From positions 1 through 64,000 of the forward strand of contig NZ_JAMGBG010000029.1 in NCBI RefSeq assembly GCF_023516595.1: DNA of 64,000 bases. Direction: 5' to 3'. The notes beneath the pieces are model-generated. The model was not told where the DNA came from and made no database searches. It worked only from the letters and a program-made list of their open reading frames with translations. A program made the translations under genes and the position numbers. Below are positions 35,618 through 44,264 of the stretch, piece by piece (the first letter of the stretch is position 1; each line of letters begins with the position of its first letter). This DNA comes from Streptomyces neyagawaensis. Its GTDB lineage: Bacteria; Actinomycetota; Actinomycetes; Streptomycetales; Streptomycetaceae.

Positions 35618-36193
35618 GTGCAGCAGCCCGCGGTCCCGGAACTGGCACACGCGCACACCCGCCCGATCCACTGGCTCGCCACGGCCACCGCCCTCGCCGG
35701 AGTCGTGGCCCTGTCGTCGGCCCTCCAACCGGACGCGGCGAGAGCCGCCCAGCCCGGCCCCGGGCCCAAGCCCGCCCCCGTGGCGGTCGCCGCCCCCGAC
35801 CCGGCCGACGTCGACCTGCCCCTGGACTGCGGCCCCGTCGACGTCGTCATCAAGGAGCAGGCCTCCGCAGACCTCGACGGTGACAGCCGCCCCGAGACCG
35901 TGGCCGTCGTCCACTGCGACGCCGCTATGGGCACCCCGCCCGACGCCGTCTACGTGCTCACCCGCTCCACCGACGCCGCACGGCCCCGCGTCGTGGCCAC
36001 CCTCGTCGCCCCCAAGGACCGCATCACCGTCACCGACTTCGCCGTCCGTGACGGAGCCGTCACGGCCACCCTGCACGGCTACTCCTCGCGCAACGTGCCC
36101 AATTGCTGCCCCGACGTCACCGACGACGTCGAATGGCAGTGGAGGAACGGGGCGTTCGTACGCTCGACACCCGCAGGCACCCAAAGCGTGTGA
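35618..36193 (+). CDS. Small exported protein of unknown function
   Basis: A 191-residue protein. A hydrophobic segment at residues ~17-40 (HWLATATALAGVVALSSAL, then QPDAARAAQP) looks like an uncleaved anchor or signal peptide. The mature part is mixed beta, with an acidic DLDGDSRPETVAVVHCD stretch recalling FG-GAP/VCBS calcium-type loops, and cysteines in DLPLDCGP, VVHCDAA and NVPNCCPDV that could pair. The segment resembles Streptomyces LppP/LprE-like exported proteins. GTG 35618 follows AGGAGACG. I do not recognise a function. Confidence 0.7.
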   Translation: MQQPAVPELAHAHTRPIHWLATATALAGVVALSSALQPDAARAAQPGPGPKPAPVAVAAPDPADVDLPLDCGPVDVVIKEQASADLDGDSRPETVAVVHCDAAMGTPPDAVYVLTRSTDAARPRVVATLVAPKDRITVTDFAVRDGAVTATLHGYSSRNVPNCCPDVTDDVEWQWRNGAFVRSTPAGTQSV

Positions 36194-36256
36194 CACCCCG
36201 CCCAACGGGATGTGATCACCCGGCAAACCCGGTGTGAGAAAGCTGACACGGCATGG

Positions 36257-36284
36257 CGCGGAGTGGCCGCCCGGTCACTCCGCG
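36257..36284 (-). terminator. Hairpin overlapping the ferredoxin stop
   Basis: CGCGGAGTG (36257-36265) pairs with CACTCCGCG (36276-36284). The second arm overlaps the ferredoxin stop region, in the short gap between convergent genes. Confidence 0.5.
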
Positions 36285-36592
36285 TCCGGGCCGTACACCT
36301 CGACCCTGTCCGAAACCCGACGTACGTGGATGCACTCGCCCGGACACTCCTTCGCCGAGTCCACCACGTCCGTCAGAAGCGGCAGCGGAACCGGTGCCGT
36401 CGCCCCCGGAGCCTGCAGCAACTCGTCGTCCACGCTCTTCACATACGCCAGCCCGTCGATGTCCAGCTCGAACACCTCGGGCGCGTACTGGGCGCAAATA
36501 CCGTCACCGGTGCACAGGTCCTGGTCGATCCAGACCTCGAGCGCCTCGCCCACGGTCCCGGACTCCTGTCGCACGGACATCTCTCCTGCCAT
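36275..36592 (-). CDS. Ferredoxin
   Basis: A ~105-residue single-cluster ferredoxin. Cluster cysteines are visible in LCTGDGICAQYAPEVF and AKECPGECI; the C-x5-C ... C-P spacing, with no Cys at the usual second position, suits a [3Fe-4S] cluster like Streptomyces P450 partner ferredoxins. It is unusually long for the class because of a ~20-residue N-terminal extension and a PGATAPVPLP insertion. Start ambiguous among GTG 36604, ATG 36592 and ATG 36580; none has ideal Shine-Dalgarno spacing. Divergent from arc, a linkage common in actinobacteria. Redox partner unknown. Confidence 0.82.
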   Translation of the reverse strand: MAGEMSVRQESGTVGEALEVWIDQDLCTGDGICAQYAPEVFELDIDGLAYVKSVDDELLQAPGATAPVPLPLLTDVVDSAKECPGECIHVRRVSDRVEVYGPDAE

Positions 36593-36822
36593 TCCTCTCG
36601 CCACGGTCGGGAACCAAGCAGGCCCTGACGGGTGTTGAACACTTCGACCCTACCCGGACCGGCTTCCGAATCATGTTCCGTGGGTATTCCCCTGGCGTGA
36701 GGGAGAGCGCAAGGGTGAAGATCGGACACACCCCGACCGTCTTTGTGATCTAGGGGTTTCAATCGACACCCACCCAGGTAGGGTCTGGAAGCGTCCAGCT
36801 CCCCTTGGAGGAGGTGAGGACC

Positions 36823-38589
36823 GTGGCAGCCCACGACGACGACATGAACCGCGGCATCCGCCCGGGACGAGGGTCCGACGACCCGGCCGGGCAGATTGCC
36901 TACCTTGAGCAGGAGATCGCCGTCCTGCGACGCAAGCTCGCCGACTCTCCGCGACACACGAGGATTCTCGAAGAGCGGATCGTCGAGCTGCAGACCAACC
37001 TGGCCGGCGTGTCCGCACAGAACGAGCGGCTCGCCAACACGCTCCGTGAGGCCCGCGACCAGATCGTGGCCCTCAAGGAAGAAGTCGACCGGCTCGCACA
37101 GCCCCCGGCCGGCTTCGGTGTCTTCCTCACGGCGAACGAGGACGGCACGGCCGACATCTTCACCGGAGGCCGAAAGCTCCGCGTGAACGTCAGCCCGAGC
37201 GTCGACCTGGAAGAGCTCCGGCGCGGCCAGGAAGTCATGCTCAACGAGGCGCTCAACGTGGTCGAAGCCATGGAGTACGAGCGCGTCGGGGACATCGTCA
37301 CCCTCAAGGAGATCCTCGAGGACGGCGAGCGCGCCCTGGTGCTCGGGCACACCGACGAGGAACGGGTGGTACGGCTCGCCGAGCCGCTGCTGGACGTCAC
37401 CATCCGCCCCGGCGACGCCCTGCTGCTCGAACCCCGCTCCGGCTATGTCTACGAGATCGTCCCCAAGAGCGAGGTCGAGGAACTCGTCCTCGAAGAGGTC
37501 CCGGACATCGGCTACGAACAGATCGGCGGCCTCGGCGGCCAGATCGAGGCCATCCGGGACGCGGTCGAGCTCCCGTACCTCTACCCCGACCTCTTCAAGG
37601 AGCACGAGCTGAGGCCGCCCAAGGGCGTCCTCCTCTACGGGCCCCCCGGATGCGGCAAGACGCTCATCGCCAAGGCCGTGGCCAACTCACTGGCCAAGAA
37701 GGTCGCCGAAGTGACCGGCCAGGCCGCGGGCAAGAGCTTCTTCCTCAACATCAAGGGACCCGAGCTCCTCAACAAGTACGTCGGCGAGACCGAGCGGCAG
37801 ATCCGCCTCGTCTTCCAGCGTGCGAGGGAGAAGGCCAGCGAGGGCACCCCCGTCATCGTCTTCTTCGACGAAATGGAATCCCTCTTCCGCACCCGCGGAT
37901 CCGGAGTCAGCTCGGACGTGGAGAACACCATCGTCCCCCAGCTGCTCGCCGAGATCGACGGCGTGGAAGGCCTGCAGAACGTGGTCGTGATCGGCGCCTC
38001 CAACCGCGAGGACATGATCGACCCCGCCATCCTGCGCCCCGGCCGACTCGACGTGAAGATCAAGATCGAGCGTCCCGACGCCGAGGCCGCCAAGGACATC
38101 TTCGGCAAGTACCTCACCGAGCGCCTCCCGCTGCACTCCGACGACCTCGGCGAGCACGGCGGCAGCAAGGCCACCACCGTCCAGAGCATGATCCAGACGG
38201 CAGTGGAACACATGTACGCCGAATCCGAGGAGAACCGCTTCCTGGAAGTCACCTACGCCAACGGAGACAAGGAAGTCCTCTACTTCAAGGACTTCAACAG
38301 CGGCGCCATGATCGAGAACATCGTCGGCCGCGCCAAGAAGATGGCGATCAAGGACTTCCTCGAAAAGAACCAGAAGGGCCTCCGCGTCTCCCACCTCCTC
38401 CAGGCCTGCGTGGACGAGTTCAAGGAGAACGAGGACCTGCCCAACACCACCAACCCGGACGACTGGGCCCGAATCTCCGGAAAGAAGGGCGAACGGATCG
38501 TCTACATCCGTACCCTGATCACCGGAAAGCAGGGTGCCGACACCGGACGCTCCATCGACACGGTGGCGAACACCGGACAGTACCTGTAA
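36823..38589 (+). CDS. arc: Proteasome-associated AAA+ ATPase ARC (Mpa)
   Basis: A 588-residue hexameric ATPase that recognises pupylated proteins, unfolds them and threads them into the 20S proteasome. In order: N-terminal coiled coil (residues ~20-80, which binds Pup), tandem OB domains (~85-230), AAA+ module with Walker A GPPGCGKT and Walker [13 protein letters not shown], and C-terminal QYL with the penultimate tyrosine that docks into the proteasome alpha ring. GTG 36823 follows GGAGGAGG. It precedes dop, with a strong terminator between them, so dop needs its own promoter. Confidence 0.97.
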   Translation: MAAHDDDMNRGIRPGRGSDDPAGQIAYLEQEIAVLRRKLADSPRHTRILEERIVELQTNLAGVSAQNERLANTLREARDQIVALKEEVDRLAQPPAGFGVFLTANEDGTADIFTGGRKLRVNVSPSVDLEELRRGQEVMLNEALNVVEAMEYERVGDIVTLKEILEDGERALVLGHTDEERVVRLAEPLLDVTIRPGDALLLEPRSGYVYEIVPKSEVEELVLEEVPDIGYEQIGGLGGQIEAIRDAVELPYLYPDLFKEHELRPPKGVLLYGPPGCGKTLIAKAVANSLAKKVAEVTGQAAGKSFFLNIKGPELLNKYVGETERQIRLVFQRAREKASEGTPVIVFFDEMESLFRTRGSGVSSDVENTIVPQLLAEIDGVEGLQNVVVIGASNREDMIDPAILRPGRLDVKIKIERPDAEAAKDIFGKYLTERLPLHSDDLGEHGGSKATTVQSMIQTAVEHMYAESEENRFLEVTYANGDKEVLYFKDFNSGAMIENIVGRAKKMAIKDFLEKNQKGLRVSHLLQACVDEFKENEDLPNTTNPDDWARISGKKGERIVYIRTLITGKQGADTGRSIDTVANTGQYL

Positions 38590-38598
38590 AAGACAGGG

Positions 38599-38642
38599 CG
38601 GCTGCGGGTGCCCTCAGTGGGTACCCGCAGCCGACTGTTTTT
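38599..38642 (+). terminator. Rho-independent terminator after arc
   Basis: CGGCTGCGGGT (38599-38609) pairs with ACCCGCAGCCG (38623-38633), followed by a T-run at 38638-38642. One of only two hairpins in the window with a T-tract. Confidence 0.92.
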
Positions 38643-38822
38643 CGGGTCACGGCTGGAGCAGTCAATGACGCAAATGATCTCCCCACCAGCGCGAAGCCGT
38701 TCTAGGCTCGTTCGTACCGCCGAGTCGCGCAGTGCGGGGACGGGCACCGCACACGCACCGGAGCGCCAGCGGTACTTGAGCAGCGTCCCCGACCGAGGGC
38801 GCCGCCGGGCAAGGAGGGCCGC

Positions 38823-40334
38823 ATGACCGTACGGCGAGTAATGGGCATCGAGACGGAGTACGGGATCTCCGTCCCCGGCCACCCCAATGCCAATGCCATG
38901 CTCACCTCGTCCCAGATCGTCAACGCCTACGCCGCGGCGATGCACCGGGCCCGCCGGGCCCGCTGGGACTTCGAGGAGGAGAACCCGCTGAGGGACGCGC
39001 GAGGCTTCGACCTCGCCCGTGAGGCCGCCGACTCCAGCCAGCTCACCGACGAGGACATCGGCCTGGCCAACGTCATCCTCACCAACGGCGCACGCCTCTA
39101 CGTCGACCACGCACACCCCGAATACAGCGCCCCCGAGGTCACCAACCCCCGGGACGCCGTCCTCTGGGACAAGGCCGGCGAACGGATCATGGCCGAAGCC
39201 GCCGAACGGGCGGCCCAGCTCCCCGGCGCGCAGCCGATCCACCTCTACAAGAACAACACCGACAACAAGGGCGCCTCCTACGGCACGCACGAGAACTACC
39301 TGATGAAGCGGGAGACCCCCTTCTCGGACATCGTGCGCCACCTCACGCCGTTCTTCGTCTCCCGCCAGGTCTTCGCCGGCGCCGGGCGCGTCGGCATCGG
39401 CCAGGACGGCCACGAACACGGCTTCCAGCTCAGCCAGCGCGCCGACTACTTCGAGGTCGAGGTCGGCCTGGAGACCACCCTCAAGCGCCCCATCATCAAC
39501 ACCCGCGACGAACCCCACGCGGACGCCGAGAAGTACCGCCGCCTCCACGTGATCATCGGCGACGCGAACCTCTCGGAGATCTCCACCTACCTGAAGCTGG
39601 GCACCACCGCCCTCGTCCTCTCCATGATCGAGGACGGCTTCATCGCCGTGGACCTCGCCGTCGACCAGCCCGTACGCACCCTCCACCAGGTCTCCCACGA
39701 CCCGACGCTGCAACGGCTGATCACCCTCCGCAGCGGACGCACGCTGACCGCCGTGCAACTCCAGATGGAGTACTACGAGCTGTCGCGCAAATACGTGGAG
39801 GAGCGGTTCGGGGCGGACGCCGACGACCAGACCAAGGACGTCCTCAGCCGCTGGGAGGACACCCTGAACCGTCTGGAGAACGACCCCATGAGCCTGGCCG
39901 GAGAGCTCGACTGGGTCGCCAAGCGGGAACTCATGGAGGGCTACCGGCGCCGTGACGGCCTCGACTGGGACGCCGCCCGGCTCCACCTGGTCGACCTCCA
40001 GTACGCCGACGTACGGGCCGACAAGGGCCTGTACAACCGTCTCGTGGCCCGCGGCAGGATGAAGCGGCTCCTGGACGAGACGGAGGTCGAGCGGGCCCGT
40101 ACGAAGCCGCCGGAGGACACCCGCGCGTACTTCCGTGGCCGCTGCCTGGAGCAGTACGCCGACGACGTCGCGGCCGCCTCCTGGGACTCCGTGATCTTCG
40201 ATCTTCCGGGCCGGGATTCGCTCCAGCGGGTTCCAACCCTCGAACCCCTTCGCGGAACGCGAAATCACGTCAAGGAGCTCCTGGACCGCTGCCGCACGGC
40301 AGAAGACCTGGTCAAGGTCCTGTCCGGCGGCTGA
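38823..40334 (+). CDS. dop: Pup deamidase/depupylase Dop
   Basis: A 503-residue member of the Dop/PafA carboxylate-amine ligase family. [20 protein letters not shown] carries the catalytic glutamate/metal region, [18 protein letters not shown] the nucleotide site, and the longer N-terminal part (residues ~40-80, [20 protein letters not shown]) contains the Dop loop absent from PafA. ATG 38823 follows AAGGAGG. Because the local Pup already ends in Glu, the deamidase activity is dispensable here and depupylation should be its main role. It precedes pup by 189 bp of structured leader. Confidence 0.96.
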   Translation: MTVRRVMGIETEYGISVPGHPNANAMLTSSQIVNAYAAAMHRARRARWDFEEENPLRDARGFDLAREAADSSQLTDEDIGLANVILTNGARLYVDHAHPEYSAPEVTNPRDAVLWDKAGERIMAEAAERAAQLPGAQPIHLYKNNTDNKGASYGTHENYLMKRETPFSDIVRHLTPFFVSRQVFAGAGRVGIGQDGHEHGFQLSQRADYFEVEVGLETTLKRPIINTRDEPHADAEKYRRLHVIIGDANLSEISTYLKLGTTALVLSMIEDGFIAVDLAVDQPVRTLHQVSHDPTLQRLITLRSGRTLTAVQLQMEYYELSRKYVEERFGADADDQTKDVLSRWEDTLNRLENDPMSLAGELDWVAKRELMEGYRRRDGLDWDAARLHLVDLQYADVRADKGLYNRLVARGRMKRLLDETEVERARTKPPEDTRAYFRGRCLEQYADDVAAASWDSVIFDLPGRDSLQRVPTLEPLRGTRNHVKELLDRCRTAEDLVKVLSGG

Positions 40335-40424
40335 ACCGGGGTTCGAACCCGATCAGCCGGGCAGGGTGGAAACAGCGCTGTCCGGGAATCATCGAGGTGG
40401 TTCCCGGACGTTGTCGAAACAACG
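40328..40424 (+). promoter_or_regulatory. Three consecutive hairpins between dop and pup
   Basis: CGGCTGA/TCAGCCG (40328-40334 with 40353-40359) encloses the 12-bp palindrome GGGTTCGAACCC (40339-40350). TCCGGGAA/TTCCCGGA (40381-40388 with 40401-40408) follows, then CGTTGT-CGAA-ACAACG (40409-40424). The first starts in the dop stop codon. They may end dop transcription, protect the pup message, or both. Confidence 0.6.
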
Positions 40425-40523
40425 GGGCCAATGTCAGATCGGGCTTGTAGGGTCTGATCATGACCGATCGGCAGGAAAGCCGACCTGCCGACCATGTCGG
40501 GCGAACTGAGCGGGGTGAGGGTT

Positions 40524-40742
40524 ATGGCGACCAAGGACACCGGCGGCGGACAGCAGAAGGCCACCCGTTCCACCGAAGAGGTCGAGGAGCAGGCGCCCGA
40601 GGCGCAGGCCGGCGAGGACCTCAAGGAACGACACGAGAAGCTGAGCGACGACGTCGACTCGGTTCTGGATGAAATCGACGATGTCCTGGAAGAGAACGCC
40701 GAGGATTTCGTGAGGTCCTTCGTTCAGAAGGGTGGAGAGTAG
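40524..40742 (+). CDS. pup: Prokaryotic ubiquitin-like protein Pup
   Basis: A 72-residue, largely disordered acidic protein tag. The C-terminal half is helical (LSDDVDSVLDEIDDVLEENAEDFVRSF) and binds the ARC coiled coil; the end is VQKGGE. Terminal Glu (rather than Gln) means PafA can use it directly without Dop deamidation. ATG 40524 (GGTGAGG upstream) gives the usual start MATKDTGGGQQ; an in-frame ATG at 40494 would add ten residues and is less likely. First gene of pup-endonuclease VII-prcB-prcA. Confidence 0.97.
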   Translation: MATKDTGGGQQKATRSTEEVEEQAPEAQAGEDLKERHEKLSDDVDSVLDEIDDVLEENAEDFVRSFVQKGGE

Positions 40743-40780
40743 CTTCACCTTTGATTCGAAGGTGAAGTGGGAATCGTTCG

Positions 40781-41374
40781 GTGGAGGAGCAATCGGGGGT
40801 GCGGCGCTGTTCGCGGTGCAAGGAGTACTTACCGCGGGTGGCGTTCGCCAGTAACAAATCCATGTCTGACGGCCTTCAGGCGTACTGCCGGGAGTGCTCG
40901 ACCGAGTACTACCGGCAGCGTCAGGAGGCCAAGGGTAAAAAGGTCCGGCCCAAGGTGCCGGTTCCTCGTGGGCACAAGCGATGCCCCCAGTGCGAACAGG
41001 TCAAGCCGCACTCCGAATGGGAGCCGAACAAGTCCGCGTCCGATGGGTGGGCGAGCTACTGCCGGAAATGCCGTGCGGAGCGTAATCGGATCAGCTACTT
41101 CAAGCGCAAGTACGGCCTCACCCCAGCCGAGTTGGACGCCATGGTGGCCGAGCAGCACGGCATCTGTTGTATCTGTCTCGCTGGTCCGGCCGAGCATGTG
41201 GATCACTGCCACCAGACGGGTAGGGTCCGAGGCGTACTGTGCTTCAGCTGCAACGCGGCGCTGGGGCAGTTCAAGGATCGGCCCGACGTCATGAGGCGGG
41301 CTGCGACATACGTGGAAGGAAACGCGTGGAAGCCAACACTCGTAGCACCGGGCGTCTACCAGCTGCCTTCCTGA
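40781..41374 (+). CDS. Endonuclease VII-like HNH protein with duplicated zinc ribbons and a TTA codon
   Basis: A 197-residue protein between pup and prcB. Two N-terminal zinc-ribbon units are duplicates of each other: CSRCKEYLP-(F)[17 protein letters not shown] and CPQCEQVK-(W)[17 protein letters not shown]. The C-terminal half is a recombination endonuclease VII domain with CCICLAG, the HVDHCH active-site motif, [16 protein letters not shown] and a final zinc pair. Codon 17 is TTA (40829), so translation should depend on the bldA tRNA. The start GTG 40781 has a weak ribosome-binding site. Its end overlaps prcB by 49 nt. Phage T4 endonuclease VII resolves branched DNA; what this protein does in a proteasome operon is unknown. 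Confidence 0.8.
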   Translation: MEEQSGVRRCSRCKEYLPRVAFASNKSMSDGLQAYCRECSTEYYRQRQEAKGKKVRPKVPVPRGHKRCPQCEQVKPHSEWEPNKSASDGWASYCRKCRAERNRISYFKRKYGLTPAELDAMVAEQHGICCICLAGPAEHVDHCHQTGRVRGVLCFSCNAALGQFKDRPDVMRRAATYVEGNAWKPTLVAPGVYQLPS

Positions 41375-42171
41375 CGCCTGGGTCGTCGTCCTTCATGGAC
41401 TTCCTGTCGGAGCACCAGCCGGAGCTGCTGCCCGGCAAGCGGCAGCTGCCGCCGACCCAGGGCGTGATCGAGGCCCCGCACGGCACGACGATCGTGGCCG
41501 TGACGTTCCCCGGCGGTGTGGTGCTCGCCGGCGACCGACGGGCCACGATGGGGAACATCATCGCGCAGCGGGACATCGAGAAGGTGTTCCCCGCGGACGA
41601 GTACTCGGCGGTGGGAATCGCCGGTACGGCCGGTCTGGCCGTGGAGATGGTCAAGCTGTTCCAGCTGGAGCTGGAGCACTTCGAGAAGGTCGAGGGGGCG
41701 CAGCTCTCCCTGGAGGGCAAGGCGAACCGTCTGTCGACCATGATCCGTTCCAACCTCGGCATGGCGATGCAGGGTCTGGCGGTGGTCCCGCTGTTCGCGG
41801 GCTACGACGTGGACCGGGAGAAGGGCCGCATCTTCTCCTACGACGTGACGGGTGGCCGTTCCGAGGAGTCCGGTTACGCGGCCACGGGTTCCGGCTCGAT
41901 CTTCGCGCGCGGTGCCATGAAGAAGCTCTTCCGTGAGGATCTGACCGAGGAGCAGGCCACGACGCTCGTGGTGCAGGCTCTGTATGACGCGGCTGACGAC
42001 GACTCGGCGACCGGTGGTCCCGATGTCGCCCGCCGGATCTACCCGATCGTCACCGTGATCACCGAGGACGGCTTCCGCCGGCTCACCGACGAGGAGTCGT
42101 CCGGGATCGCCCGCTCGATCCTGGAGCGGCGTCTGGAGCAGCCCGACGGTCCGCGGGCCGCGCTGCTCTAG
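41326..42171 (+). CDS. prcB: 20S proteasome beta subunit
   Basis: A 281-residue precursor. The propeptide (residues 1-53) ends APHG, and autolysis exposes Thr54 ([21 protein letters not shown]) as the catalytic N-terminal nucleophile; supporting Asp and Lys lie in GDRRATMG and [12 protein letters not shown] 41326 follows GGAAGGA, lies inside the end of the upstream HNH gene, and gives the known Streptomyces N-terminus [15 protein letters not shown]. Downstream prcA starts 70 bp on; together they form the alpha7-beta7-beta7-alpha7 core. Confidence 0.97.
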   Translation: MEANTRSTGRLPAAFLTPGSSSFMDFLSEHQPELLPGKRQLPPTQGVIEAPHGTTIVAVTFPGGVVLAGDRRATMGNIIAQRDIEKVFPADEYSAVGIAGTAGLAVEMVKLFQLELEHFEKVEGAQLSLEGKANRLSTMIRSNLGMAMQGLAVVPLFAGYDVDREKGRIFSYDVTGGRSEESGYAATGSGSIFARGAMKKLFREDLTEEQATTLVVQALYDAADDDSATGGPDVARRIYPIVTVITEDGFRRLTDEESSGIARSILERRLEQPDGPRAALL

Positions 42172-42240
42172 CCGGTCCGGCGCAGACGGCCCTCTTATCA
42201 AGGTGATCCAGTGACTTCGACAGAAAGGGACGGATAACCG

Positions 42241-42978
42241 GTGTCGACGCCGTTCTATGTCTCACCCCAGCAGGCCATGGCCGACCGGGCGGAGTACGCC
42301 CGCAAGGGCATCGCCCGTGGCCGCAGCCTGGTCGTGCTGCAGTATGCCGACGGCATCGTGTTCGTCGGCGAGAACCCGTCCCGTGCGCTGCACAAGTTCA
42401 GCGAGATCTACGACCGGATCGGTTTCGCGGCCGCCGGCAAGTACAACGAGTACGAGAACCTGCGGATCGGTGGTGTGCGCTACGCCGACCTGCGGGGGTA
42501 CACCTACGACCGTGACGATGTGACCGCTCGCGGTCTCGCGAACGTCTACGCCCAGACGCTGGGCACGATCTTCTCCTCGGCGGCCGAGAAGCCGTACGAG
42601 GTGGAGCTGGTCGTGGCCGAGGTGGGGGAGACGCCCGAGGGCGATCAGATCTACCGTCTGCCGCACGACGGCTCGATCGTCGACGAGCACGGTTCGGTGG
42701 CGGTGGGTGGTAACGCCGAGCAGATCAGCAGCTATCTGGACCAGCGTCACCAGGACGGTATGTCCTTGGCGGAGGCCCTGAAGCTGGCGGTTCAGGCGCT
42801 GTCGCGGGACACCAACGGCACGCAGCGGGAGATCCCCGCCGAGCGGCTGGAGGTGGCGGTTCTGGACCGTACGCGTCCGCAGCAGCGCAAGTTCAAGCGC
42901 ATCGTCGGCCGTCAGCTGGCCCGTCTTCTGGAGACGGACGGCGCGTCCACGGAGGCCGAGAGCTCCGAGGAGGAGTAG
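42241..42978 (+). CDS. prcA: 20S proteasome alpha subunit
   Basis: A 245-residue alpha subunit forming the gating outer rings of the core particle. It begins [28 protein letters not shown] (gate and helix H0) and has no catalytic Thr. The C-terminus is a charged tail rich in Glu (TEAESSEEE). GTG 42241 follows GAAAGGGA. Last gene of the pup operon, followed by a good terminator hairpin shared with the convergent LacI gene. Confidence 0.97.
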   Translation: MSTPFYVSPQQAMADRAEYARKGIARGRSLVVLQYADGIVFVGENPSRALHKFSEIYDRIGFAAAGKYNEYENLRIGGVRYADLRGYTYDRDDVTARGLANVYAQTLGTIFSSAAEKPYEVELVVAEVGETPEGDQIYRLPHDGSIVDEHGSVAVGGNAEQISSYLDQRHQDGMSLAEALKLAVQALSRDTNGTQREIPAERLEVAVLDRTRPQQRKFKRIVGRQLARLLETDGASTEAESSEEE

Positions 42979-43009
42979 GCCGGCAGTCCAGCGTCAGTCC
43001 GCCCGTAGT

Positions 43010-43037
43010 GCGCCCCGGCCGATCATGGCCGGGGCGC
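43010..43037. terminator. prcA/LacI convergent terminator
   Basis: GCGCCCCGGCC (43010-43020) pairs with GGCCGGGGCGC (43027-43037); loop GATCAT. Confidence 0.88.
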
Positions 43038-43092
43038 GCGGCGTTGGAGGGGGTGTGCCGCTCAGGGTGTGCCGCTCACCCCGATGGCGTGT

Positions 43093-44109
43093 TCAGGCCC
43101 GTGCGCGGGCCGTGGAGCCCCGTACGACGAGTTCCACGGGGATGTCTCCCTCCTGGGGTGTGCGGCCCTCCAGGACCGCCAGGAGGGCGGCCATGCCGCG
43201 TTCCCCGAAGGTTTCGGCGTCGAGGCGCACGGTCGTGAGCTCGGGGTCGAGTGCGGTGGCGAGGCCGAGGTCGTCGACGCCGGTGACGGAGATGTCGTCG
43301 GGGACCCGGAGTCCGAGGCGGCGCAGTGCCTTGTAGGCGCCGGCGGCGAGTTTGTCGTCGTCGCAGACGAGTGCGGTGGGCCGGGGGCCGTCGGGCCCGG
43401 TGAGCGCGGCTTCCGTGGCGGCCAGGGCGCCCTCGATGGAGATGGGTGCGGTCACCGTCCGCAGGGTGGTTCCGGCGACCGTGGCGACCCGTGTGGCGAG
43501 TTCCTGGGCGCGTACCTCGAAGGTCCAGGAGGGGACGTCGGCGGCGAGGTGCAGGAAGTGTCGGTGGCCCAGGGCGAGGAGGTGGTCGGCGACCTGTCGT
43601 GCGCCGTCCCCGATGTCGAGGTTGACGGTGACGGCGCCGTGGCTGCCCCTGGGGTCGCTGTCGAGCATCACCAGGGGCAGTTGGTCGCCGCGGATGGCGG
43701 TGAGTGCGTCGGCGGCCATGGAGGAGGCGATGACGCCGTCGAGGGCGGCCTGGGCGGAGGCGAAGGGGTCGCGGGCGGGGCCGATGCCTTCGGGGGAGGG
43801 GTAGAGGACGACGCCGAAGCCGTGCCGGGCGGCGACGCGGGCGGCTCCGGTGTAGACGCCGCCGAAGAACTCGGTGGTGAGGGCGGGGACGACGAGGAGG
43901 ACGGTGCGGGTGCGGCCGAGGCGGAGGTTGCGTGCGGCGAGGTTGGGCCGGTAGCCGAGTTCGCGGGCGGCTTCGCGGACGCGTTCGGCGGTGGTCTCGG
44001 AGACGCGGCCGCGCCATTTGTCGCCGAGGACGAGGGAGACGGCGGCCTGGGAGACACCGGCGGCCTGGGCGACGTCACGGCTCGTGGGCCGTGTACCTGC
44101 TCGTGCCAC
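43093..44109 (-). CDS. LacI-family transcriptional regulator
   Basis: A 338-residue LacI/GalR regulator. The helix-turn-helix and hinge occupy residues ~8-65 (TSRDVAQAAGVSQAAVSLVLGDKWRGRVSETTAERVREAARELGYRPNLAARNLRLG); the rest is a periplasmic-binding-protein-like sensor (GVIASSMAADALTAI, LVMLDSDPRG, ISVTGVDDLGLATALDPELTTVRLD). GTG 44109 has AAGGAG upstream. Divergent from the MFS transporter gene, which it probably regulates. The pair separates prcBA from pafA. Confidence 0.92.
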   Translation of the reverse strand: MARAGTRPTSRDVAQAAGVSQAAVSLVLGDKWRGRVSETTAERVREAARELGYRPNLAARNLRLGRTRTVLLVVPALTTEFFGGVYTGAARVAARHGFGVVLYPSPEGIGPARDPFASAQAALDGVIASSMAADALTAIRGDQLPLVMLDSDPRGSHGAVTVNLDIGDGARQVADHLLALGHRHFLHLAADVPSWTFEVRAQELATRVATVAGTTLRTVTAPISIEGALAATEAALTGPDGPRPTALVCDDDKLAAGAYKALRRLGLRVPDDISVTGVDDLGLATALDPELTTVRLDAETFGERGMAALLAVLEGRTPQEGDIPVELVVRGSTARARA

Positions 44110-44264
44110 CGTGTGCGTGCTCCTTCGTGGGACTCGTGCGTATGGACTCGTCGTCCGCGCTCATGGTACGTATGGCAGAGGACGTTATACGTAACACTTC
44201 CTCCGTCGGCCCGTGCGGACCGGTGAGGGCGACGAGTCGACGAGAGTCGTTCGAGGGGCGGAAC

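Noticed and set aside
40339..40350. GGGTTCGAACCC resembling a tRNA T-loop
   Set aside because: No acceptor stem, anticodon arm or D-loop can be placed around it; it is a 12-bp palindrome inside a hairpin after dop.
40385..40412. GGAAT...GTT as a SigR-type promoter upstream of pup
   Set aside because: Spacing is 20 nt instead of the usual 18-19, and GGAAT is part of a hairpin arm.
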